64,000 bases of DNA from Flavobacteriales bacterium (GTDB lineage Bacteria; Bacteroidota; Bacteroidia; Flavobacteriales_F; PHOS-HE28): the NCBI GenBank assembly GCA_016721825.1, contig JADKHI010000004.1, positions 186,001 through 250,000 on the forward strand, in the 5' to 3' direction. Under the pieces are notes generated by a model. The model saw only the letters and a program-made list of their open reading frames with translations, did not search any database and was not told the origin of the DNA. Positions 20,596 through 27,648 of this stretch are shown here, in pieces (the first letter of the stretch is position 1; each line of letters opens with the position of its first letter). The position numbers and the translations under genes were made by a program.

Positions 20596-20790
20596 CATTC
20601 AAGAAATACCTCGTACAAGGTATTCTTGGGTGAGGCTCGGCTACCCCCCATCCTAAAAATCTACCTAGGAGGAGGTAGTTCTTCCGAGCTGCACTCGGAG
20701 GGCGAAGGAGCGCCCGAAGAGAAGGATTCCAGCCCTGCAATTGGTGCTGACTGAACGACGAACGGCCCCCGAAGGAGCCGCGCGCCATTG
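20596..20790. other. Cluster of short hairpins downstream of the S74/T9SS gene
   Basis: Several inverted repeats follow one another: CAAGAA-a-TACCT / AGGTA-TTCTTG (about 20599-20628), CTACCT / AGGTAG (about 20661-20678), CCGAG / CTCGG (about 20683-20698) and GGGCG / CGCCC (about 20700-20715). They probably serve as terminators for the gene on the minus strand. The string GAGGGCGAAGGAGCGCCCGA (20698-20717) occurs once more at 24470-24489, upstream of the same gene pair. The stretch 20430-20600 shows no gene. Confidence 0.45.
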
Positions 20791-20805
20791 AAAAGGAAAA
20801 GGTGC

Positions 20806-23253
20806 TTAGCGCTCGTTCAGCTTCACGGCCTTCTTCACGAGGGGCTCATCGTTCACATACAACGTGCAGAAGTAGGTGCCTGCTGCCAGTTGTTGGGTGT
20901 TCCACTCGTAGGTGAAGTTGCCGGTGCTGCGGGTAGCTTCCTCAAGCACCTCGATCACACGGCCCGTATTGTCAGATACTTCCAAGCGCACGCGGCCCGG
21001 TGTTCCCACGGTGTAGCGCAATTGGGTGCTGGCGGCGATGGGGTTGGGCACGATGCGGAGGTCGGTGTCCATGGTGCCTGTGCTACCGCTGCCGGCACCT
21101 TGCTGCATGGAATGGCCATCCATGGTTCCGTCGTTGCAGCATTGGTCAAGCTGTTGTTGTAGTTGGTCGATCCGCGCGTTCTGCTCTTGCATCGCAGCGA
21201 CCAGGTAAGGGATCAGGCCTGTGTAATTGACAGCCTTAAGGGTGCGTGCTGGTGCGATCTGAACACCGGTTGAATCAAACTGCGCGGCCATGGACACGTC
21301 CTTCACTAATTGCGGTAAGACCTGCTCCAACTCCTGTGCATAGAAACCAGCTTGCGTGCCCTGCGGAAGGTTCAGGTCCGGATACTGCACGGTTAAGAAC
21401 TCATAGGTTTTGGGTTGCAGTTGATTCAACAACCCGCTAACATTAGCCAGAGGTTCAGGATTGGTCTTCAAGATGGCATCTGAAGAACTCCAGACACCAC
21501 CCGCAGTGGAATAGGGCGTGCCTGTGCACATGAGGTCACCGGCGAAGTACCCGGCAAAGTTGGTACCTGCGACTGCCGCTGTACCGTGTACTCCGTAGTT
21601 AGTCGTTCCGCCTGATGCAATTGCCCGAACTCCGTAATTCAATGCAGTACCATTGGACGCGAGGGCATAGACTCCATGGTTCGTTGCGGCAGCGGCATTC
21701 GCCAGAACGTATGCTCCGTAGGAATTGGTCCCCGTGCCCTGCCCATAGGCTTGAATGCCATAGGTTGTTGTCGCTCCGCTGAGTGCCTGAAAGAAGCCGG
21801 CTTGATTCGAGGATGTGCCTCCGGCGGTACGGCTCCACACACCAACGCTGCTTGTAGCTGGACCAGAAGTGTTGAACTCTCCCGCATGATTGTTCGTCGC
21901 GGCACCCGATGCGCCGACCACGTTGGCACTTGCCACAAGGCCTCGATTTGTCGCAGTGGTCGTCGATGTCTCCGCTGTTACGCTCGCCGCGGTAGTGGTT
22001 GTTGTACCTCCCTTAGCAACTACGTCCAAGCCGGTACGAACCGGGCCAGTCGTATAACGTCCTGAATAAGCTACGAGGCCAGTGGTGCTCGAACTGGCCA
22101 AGTCACTGTCGAAGAGACCTGCTACAGGGATGTTGGTGGTGTTCGCGAACACATGCAACTTGGCATTCATGGTCGTCACACCAATACCCACCTTGTCATC
22201 CACATCAGGGCAGGAAGGTGAACTCGCGCCTACCGCTGTATACACGTTGTTCGGGGCCGTGGTGCTCATGCTCCATTCACAATTGTCCGGCAGGTTGGCT
22301 ATGGGGCGATGTTCAATTACCCCATCGGTCATATTCACAGTCACCATTTCGGTGGAGGTACTCACTGGGTCCGCAGGCAGCGCCCTCACGCGCACCTTAC
22401 CATCCAAAAGGTCCAACCGTTCTGTTGGTGTGGCAACGGCACTGGTCCAATCACCAAGGCCGAAGTAACCTTCGTCCAAGCTAACATCGGGCTGAAAACG
22501 GCCCAACTCAAGGCCATTCGCTCCGCTGGCCGTATTGGAACTACCATCTGCACCAGTGTAAATGAACTTGTACAGGCCTGGCCCTTGGCCAATAGAAGCG
22601 TCACGAGACCAAACGGCACCAGCATCACGAAGCGTTCCATTTACAGGGTCCGCGATCAGTCCCGTGTAGAAGAAATCCAGGTCACGGCTGCCGCTCAGAC
22701 CCTCACGCATGCCAGGGCGATAACCCTCTACGTTCTGACCATCATTATCCGCGTGGAACAGAGTGTACGGTTCATCCACCGCGCCATTGAACGACCCTAC
22801 TCCAAAATGACCTGTTATCGATTGGTTATTGTTTGAACCAATGGTGATCGAAACATTCTTCTTAAGTCGAGCACGCTGAGCGACATTCGATTGCCCGTCG
22901 TTGGTCCAAAAGCGTAGATCACCTGTATTTGCCCGAACATGAAAGTTCTCATCAGCCCATAAGCTGAAGATGTCACCAACAGGCAAATTTCCTCTTTCTA
23001 ATCGCCAAAATGTATCCGCATTGTTAGGTCCTCTGGTTCGAAACACTTCGCCTGTCGGTGTGCCCATCTGATCTCCACGGACAATCAATGCGGAGCCTGC
23101 GGCATAGACGTTCCCGATTGTAAAATTGGCCGGAGGGTTGGCTGGGTCCAAACGATATTCGCCGAACAAGGAATTCTGCACCTGGCCGAAGGAATGCTGT
23201 ATGGTAACGCACAGCAAGGCTGCTAATAAATGCCCGTAGGTCCGCTTGTCCAT
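20806..23253 (-). CDS. Secreted tail-fibre-like protein with S74 chaperone-type domain and T9SS sorting domain
   Basis: The 815-residue protein has a signal peptide (about 1-23, HSFGQ) and a long repetitive Gly/Thr/Ala-rich beta region (about 330-580). It has an intramolecular-chaperone/peptidase S74-like segment with WSSSDAILKTNPEPL (about 590-604) and GFYAQELEQVLPQLV (about 640-654). A short coiled coil (EQNARIDQLQQQLDQ) precedes the T9SS type A sorting domain, which begins near DLRIVPNPIAASTQLRY and ends VKKAVKLNER. S74 domains normally trimerise phage or bacterial fibres and then self-cleave; in Bacteroidota they are often fused to T9SS tails. A surface fibre or adhesin is likely. It is 11 bases from the upstream T9SS gene. 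Confidence 0.85.
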   Translation of the reverse strand: MDKRTYGHLLAALLCVTIQHSFGQVQNSLFGEYRLDPANPPANFTIGNVYAAGSALIVRGDQMGTPTGEVFRTRGPNNADTFWRLERGNLPVGDIFSLWADENFHVRANTGDLRFWTNDGQSNVAQRARLKKNVSITIGSNNNQSITGHFGVGSFNGAVDEPYTLFHADNDGQNVEGYRPGMREGLSGSRDLDFFYTGLIADPVNGTLRDAGAVWSRDASIGQGPGLYKFIYTGADGSSNTASGANGLELGRFQPDVSLDEGYFGLGDWTSAVATPTERLDLLDGKVRVRALPADPVSTSTEMVTVNMTDGVIEHRPIANLPDNCEWSMSTTAPNNVYTAVGASSPSCPDVDDKVGIGVTTMNAKLHVFANTTNIPVAGLFDSDLASSSTTGLVAYSGRYTTGPVRTGLDVVAKGGTTTTTAASVTAETSTTTATNRGLVASANVVGASGAATNNHAGEFNTSGPATSSVGVWSRTAGGTSSNQAGFFQALSGATTTYGIQAYGQGTGTNSYGAYVLANAAAATNHGVYALASNGTALNYGVRAIASGGTTNYGVHGTAAVAGTNFAGYFAGDLMCTGTPYSTAGGVWSSSDAILKTNPEPLANVSGLLNQLQPKTYEFLTVQYPDLNLPQGTQAGFYAQELEQVLPQLVKDVSMAAQFDSTGVQIAPARTLKAVNYTGLIPYLVAAMQEQNARIDQLQQQLDQCCNDGTMDGHSMQQGAGSGSTGTMDTDLRIVPNPIAASTQLRYTVGTPGRVRLEVSDNTGRVIEVLEEATRSTGNFTYEWNTQQLAAGTYFCTLYVNDEPLVKKAVKLNER

Positions 23254-23264
23254 GGTTCTTGGGG

Positions 23265-24314
23265 TTAGGGTGATGTGTGGATTATCCTAATTGCTTGTAC
23301 TGGTCTGGCATTCGCAGTAACCAAGAGGATGTATTGCCCATCGGACAGCCCGGCTAACGACCAGCTCATGCCCAGCCCGCCGTCCGGAACAACCCAACTA
23401 CGACACACTCGGCCGGCCATGTCCAACAACCGTAGGGAAGCTCCATTCAAAGACGCATCCAGCTGAACATACAAATCGTCACCAACAGGATTCCCCCCTC
23501 GAAGTATGACCGACGTTGAGGATTCCCCGACTGAACTTGAAAAAGAACAATCCCATGGGTCAGTTGAAACGCAAACGGCATCGACGAACGCATACGCTGC
23601 ATTTACCTGACCGGTAGGATCCAATTCCTCCGCCACTATCTGTGCATCCCAAAGGAAACAACCTATGGCAACGTACTCGTAGGCAGAATCCGGAATATAG
23701 ACTCCGCTCACTTGTGACCAGGACGCCGTATCGCTCAGCACTGTGGCCAAGGTCAACGCAGTATTTCCTGACCAGACGGTCCATGTGGTATGGGCCTGCA
23801 TGGAGAACTTCACGCCAACTCCGCTCGATGCATAGCGGAGCGAATTGCTACCTGGGTCATTCACGAAGCCACCAGGTGAGGCCATCAGAGAGATATATAC
23901 AGGCACTCCGGGTGTCAATGGCGCAGCAAGCGGCCGTTGTATGCACTCGCGGTATGTCGGTATGCCCTGATGGTAGGTTGCCACGCCCATGTATGCATCC
24001 CCATGAAAGGGCTCTTGATACCCAGCGATGTTGTGCGGCACATCAACACTGTCGTTACTATTACACCTGTTGAAATAGTCAGGACTTTGCGAAATAATGG
24101 ACCAGCCATCGGCAAGGAGGACCTGACCCGAATTCGAGGGACACAGCGTGTACTGCTCAAAGCTTCCGTTCGGCACCAAATTCTGCCCGCTCACATGACC
24201 TAAGCATGCTAAGCCTAGCGTGAACGCAATAGCGATCTGTCCATGTGCTCTTGAACCCACAGCACGTGAATGTCCCTTATGCTGAGGCATGGTTGAACTA
24301 GTGTTCATAGGCAT
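23265..24314 (-). CDS. Secreted T9SS-sorted protein
   Basis: The 349-residue protein has an N-terminal signal region (FTLGLACLGHVSGQ, about 31-44), then NLVPNGSFEQY, a phrase typical of Bacteroidota secreted proteins with a jelly-roll/carbohydrate-binding-like N-terminal domain. The C-terminal about 80 residues are a T9SS type A sorting domain (LLDMAGRVCRSW, LSDGQYILLVTANARPVQAI). The ATG at 24290 (MPQHKGHS) is an alternative start and gives a more usual leader. The ligand is unknown. It lies just upstream of, and probably shares a transcript with, the S74/T9SS gene. Confidence 0.8.
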   Translation of the reverse strand: MPMNTSSTMPQHKGHSRAVGSRAHGQIAIAFTLGLACLGHVSGQNLVPNGSFEQYTLCPSNSGQVLLADGWSIISQSPDYFNRCNSNDSVDVPHNIAGYQEPFHGDAYMGVATYHQGIPTYRECIQRPLAAPLTPGVPVYISLMASPGGFVNDPGSNSLRYASSGVGVKFSMQAHTTWTVWSGNTALTLATVLSDTASWSQVSGVYIPDSAYEYVAIGCFLWDAQIVAEELDPTGQVNAAYAFVDAVCVSTDPWDCSFSSSVGESSTSVILRGGNPVGDDLYVQLDASLNGASLRLLDMAGRVCRSWVVPDGGLGMSWSLAGLSDGQYILLVTANARPVQAIRIIHTSP

Positions 24315-24391
24315 TCAAGGGGTTGAGTTCAGCACTGTGAACTTAGCCGTCAATGACCGCGATCGGTTCTCTTGGTTCCCTCTATTGTTTT

Positions 24392-24412
24392 CAACCTGCT
24401 GCGAACAGGTTG
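24392..24412. promoter_or_regulatory. Inverted repeat, possible operator or terminator
   Basis: CAACCTG and CAGGTTG form a perfect 7-bp inverted repeat around a CTGCGAA loop, about 80 bases upstream of the T9SS gene that starts at 24314. There is no T-run, so an operator is as likely as a terminator. Confidence 0.35.
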
Positions 24413-24521
24413 TGAACCGAAACCATGATCGAACACTTCCGAATGCCGCACTGCTCACAGAACGGTCAAGAGGGCGAAGGAGCGCCCGACCGCCTCGGTT
24501 GAAAGGTCGTTAGGCTCAGAG

Positions 24522-24766
24522 GCCAACGCCGCAATTCCATCAAAGTGGAGATCGTGGCTCATGGCTGCAAGCGCGCCAGCGACTTAGGAGATGGCCACGT
24601 CGGGCTTGGTTCAGTGGGATCACAGGTGCCCTCCTCCCCATGACGGAATGCAGCCAACGCCGCAATGCCAGCAAAGTGGAGCTGGTGGCTCATGGCTGCA
24701 AGTGCGCCAGCGGCTTAGGAGATGGCCACGTCGGGCTTGGTTCAGTGGGATCACAGGTGCCCTCCT
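24522..24766. repeat. 114-bp imperfect direct repeat at the end of the IS110 element
   Basis: Two 114-base copies (24522-24635 and 24653-24766) differ at six positions. Both run from GCCAACGCCGCAAT to GTGCCCTCCT. The second copy abuts the end of the transposase gene, so it is probably the right end of the element; the first is likely a leftover end from an earlier or tandem insertion. Confidence 0.7.
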
Positions 24767-25768
24767 TATTCTATGACCTGTGCAAGTGGCATACGCACGT
24801 AGGGTGTGCCGCGCTGGATCACCGCGAACAGACGATGGAGCATCTTGCATCGAACGGCATTGATCACAGACATGGGCGCTTTGCCTTGACCGAGCTTCCT
24901 TCGGTAGTAGTCCTGCAACTCTCCGGCTCTTGCGATCACACCCAGTGCGGACATATGCAGGAGGGTCTTGAGCACCTGATCGGCTTGTGGCGACACACGT
25001 GTGCGCCCATGGATGCTGGTGCCCGATGTGTGCTCGTAGGGCGCAACGCCTGCTTGACAGGCCAGCTGACGCGCAGTGCGGAAGCGGGTAAAGCCCTCGG
25101 TGCAGGCCAACAAATAGGAGGCCAGTACAGGGCCGACGCCGTCGACGCTGAGTAACAGCTGATACTGCTGGTTGAGCTGCTGGTCGGACCGTATGAACTC
25201 CAGGATGAGGCCGTCCACTTCGACCAGTTGTTGGTCAACCTGCTTGATGCGTTGGCGACTCATGCGGTCGAAGAGGCTTTGAAGGAACGGTCCATATGCC
25301 GGTTGGTGTCCTCGATCCGCACTTGTTGCCGCCTGCGCTCGGTGACCAACTGGCGCCTGCAGGCAGCAGCTGCCGGAGCTTGTTCATGCGCAACGCCTCA
25401 GCGCCGACCAGCCGGGCTTTGTCCTGATAGCGACGTGCGTAGTCCGCAATGCGCAGGGCATCAATGCCGTCGCTCTTACCCCGCGTGTTACCGATGCTGT
25501 GCTTGATGTCCAGCGGATGAGCCAGCCAAGTGGGGATCGCCAGGTGCACCAACTCCTCCACCAACCGGTAGCCATAGTGACCTGTGGGTTCCAAGCAGAC
25601 CAGCATACTGCTCTTGTCCAGCCTGAACTCCTTTCCCCAACGCCGCATAATGCCTGACCGCTTTGGGCTCGTTACTGATCCTCTCCTGTGCCAGTAGTGC
25701 TCCGGCTTCATCAGCAGGGCCACATCCAAATGCGCCTTGCTCACGTCCACCCCGATCCAGTGTTTCAT
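24766..25768 (-). pseudogene. IS110-family transposase, frameshifted
   Basis: The N-terminal part (MKHWIGVDVSKAHLDVALL) is a DEDD RuvC-like domain with Asp 8, a Glu in CLEPTGHYGYRL and two Asp in KSDGIDALRIADYARR. The C-terminal part carries the Transposase_20 segment (SVDGVGPVLASYLLACTEGF) and GVAPYEHTSGTS, which includes the serine used by this family. The two parts are in different frames. Between them, at about 25290-25375, the expected middle segment (QLVTERRRQQVRIEDTNRH) is in the third frame, so at least two indels separate them. As it stands it cannot make full-length transposase. Confidence 0.88.
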
Positions 25769-25997
25769 TGCCTTCTACTTTTGAGTTAGACCAATGATCC
25801 CTGGAGGGGCTGAGCGAGGGTCCTGTGCTTGATGACTCTAATAGGCCTGCACGCCTGAAATTCTATCTAAGCCTCAGACCCGAGGGGAAGACAGGTTCCA
25901 ATAAGGGGCTTAGGACCACGTCCTATCGCCATGAATGGTTCACCTGCCTTCCTGCTCAGACCTCTTCAGTGGATCTATCGACGCAAGTCTAGAGTCG
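25769..25997 (-). ncRNA. Candidate bridge-RNA region of the IS110 element
   Basis: About 229 non-coding bases lie between the transposase start and the flanking 23-base repeat. In the IS110 group the segment upstream of the transposase encodes a structured bridge RNA that pairs with target and donor DNA. I see local GC-rich paired strings here but did not fold it, so the call rests on position and family knowledge only. Confidence 0.35.
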
Positions 25998-26165
25998 CCA
26001 TGACGGAATGCAGCCAACGCTCCGAACAGCCCCTGACCACGGAGCCGAAGACCAAAAAGCCCCGGCCTGACCCAACCACCGACCCACCGTTCCGCTATGC
26101 GGCCTGGAACAACCCAGGACCACAGAGCCCAAGAGGCGATAAGCTCGGAAGCACAGGCCTGTTGC

Positions 26166-26846
26166 TCAACAGCCGCGTTCCGCGATAGCACAGCGCCGCA
26201 ACAGCTCCTCCTCCTGGCCCGGCTTCACCAAGATCAGCTGCCACTTGGTGCTCAGCAACAAGCAGTCCTTGGCCTTGGCACCCACCACCGTGTGCGGTAC
26301 CGTGTTCGGGTCGCGCGGTTGCAGGTAGCGCAACACGCCCGCTACGCGCAGCTTCGTCATGGCTGAGGTCGTGCTTGTCCTGAAAGCGCTTCAGCGGCAT
26401 GTAGCCACGCGCCACGTACCCTAGCCTGCGCCCGGTCGCGCTGTTGGTGTGTCGCCTCGTCCGTAGAGGCGTACTTCCAGCCACGTTCCTGGTCCGCCTT
26501 CAGGTCCGCAACAAAGCTGACCATGGCGGCTTCGCGGTCCACCTTCAAGGCATCCATGGCGCGATCCTGCAGTTCCTGAACCTTGTTCTTGCGGCACGCA
26601 TCACATGGTGTGGCTCGTCATGCAGGAAATAGGCTTCGCCTGCTGCTGTGGGGCGGTAGCCCTCGCAAGCATCCAAAAATGCACGGGCTCCAGCTTCGCG
26701 AGCAGGCCCCAAGACGCTAGCCTTGGGTAAGCGACACCATAGATCGTGACCAGATCATACAGGTCCACATGGCCCTGGTGGATCAGCTCCAACCGGCGCG
26801 TAGGTCGACCGTGAGCGAGCTTGAGGATGCGTTCCCATTTTGCCAC
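26166..26846 (-). pseudogene. Multiply frameshifted gene of unknown function
   Basis: Protein-like sequence on the minus strand passes through all three frames. It runs from MAKWERILKLAHGRPTRR and LIHQGHVDLYD, to REAGARAFLDACEGYRPT and GEAYFLHDEPHHVM, to NKVQELQDRAMDALKVDREA and ADLKADQERGWKYASTDE, and last to TKLRVAGVLRYLQPRDPN and STKWQLILVKPGQEEELLRR. Each piece has plausible composition and the joins fit single-base changes. I do not recognise the family. It lies beside the IS110 element and may be cargo or another decayed mobile gene. Bases 26021-26165 show nothing recognisable. Confidence 0.5.
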
Positions 26847-26896
26847 GCACCGAAAGTATGTGGTGCGTTCAAATGCTCACGTTGGCGGAGGGAGGG

Positions 26897-27634
26897 TTAT
26901 ACGTTTGCGGATCCAGACCTGCGGCGTAACAGAGTAAGCCAATCCTTGCAGTGCGAACGCCATTTGGAAGTAGTGCCTCGCTGCACCGTCTCTTTGAATT
27001 GGCTTGAACCATGGGTGGTTTCCCGAAGGAGCTTTAGCAAGCTTTTCGAACCACCCTCGTCGACAGGACCGTGGATACGGGGCGGTGCTGGCAGACTATG
27101 CAAGATCTCAAACTGCAGCAGTACTTCTTCGATCATATCAAGGCCGCGTGATACATGCTCCTGCTCAACCTTGGTCTTCGTCCGTTCCAGTTGCGCCTTA
27201 CGTTGGTAGTGGCCGATGTGGTTCGCTCGCACAGTGGTAAGGTGACCAAGTTCCTTGTTAACGGAGAGCAGGGCATCGCAAAGGCCCTTTCGATCATTCT
27301 GCGTCGGCACTTTAGACAATGCGTGTAGGCTCGCACACTTCTTACCCTGCTCTTCCGGATAGTCATTGAAGGCGACGATGCCAATGATCAGTTCACGCCA
27401 CATAGCGTTCGTGGCTAGCAGACAGAACTTCCCGATATGTACGCGAAGATCGTCTGTATCCGAAGGTGAGGCTTGCAGAATGACCTGAAGTTCTGCCCAG
27501 AGCGTGCGCAATTCCAGGTACCGTTCTACAAGAAAGTGGTACAGCTCACCGTCGCTTTCACCAAGCAGCGCTATGCATCGGGTCCGATGGCACTTCATCG
27601 GATCCAGGTAAACAGTTGTAGGCTCAGTTATCAT
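26897..27634 (-). CDS. Helical protein downstream of the R-M gene, unknown function
   Basis: The 245-residue protein is predicted mostly helical, with no signal or membrane segment. It starts 14 bases after the type IIG gene stops, on the same strand, so it is very likely cotranscribed. Around residue 137-148 it has VRANHIGHYQRK, which recalls the R-x(2-6)-H region of HEPN/AbiU2-like proteins, but the match is loose and I would not assign an RNase activity on it. It may modulate or add a second function to the R-M enzyme. No family recognised with confidence. Confidence 0.65.
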   Translation of the reverse strand: MITEPTTVYLDPMKCHRTRCIALLGESDGELYHFLVERYLELRTLWAELQVILQASPSDTDDLRVHIGKFCLLATNAMWRELIIGIVAFNDYPEEQGKKCASLHALSKVPTQNDRKGLCDALLSVNKELGHLTTVRANHIGHYQRKAQLERTKTKVEQEHVSRGLDMIEEVLLQFEILHSLPAPPRIHGPVDEGGSKSLLKLLRETTHGSSQFKETVQRGTTSKWRSHCKDWLTLLRRRSGSANV

Positions 27635-27648
27635 CGAGCATGGTTGTA

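Larger units (their letters stand above)
24638..26020 (-). mobile_element. IS110-family insertion sequence (decayed)
   Basis: The transposase remnant and its flanks lie between two perfect 23-base direct repeats, CCATGACGGAATGCAGCCAA plus CGC, at 24638-24660 and 25998-26020. The distance from repeat to repeat is 1,360 bases, within the usual IS110-family size. IS110 elements lack the usual inverted-repeat ends, and none were seen. Exact ends cannot be fixed without an intact relative. Confidence 0.7.

Noticed and set aside
20485..20788. Short open frames on both strands downstream of the S74/T9SS gene
   Set aside because: The segment is dominated by hairpins, and neither frame shows a recognisable protein or codon bias.
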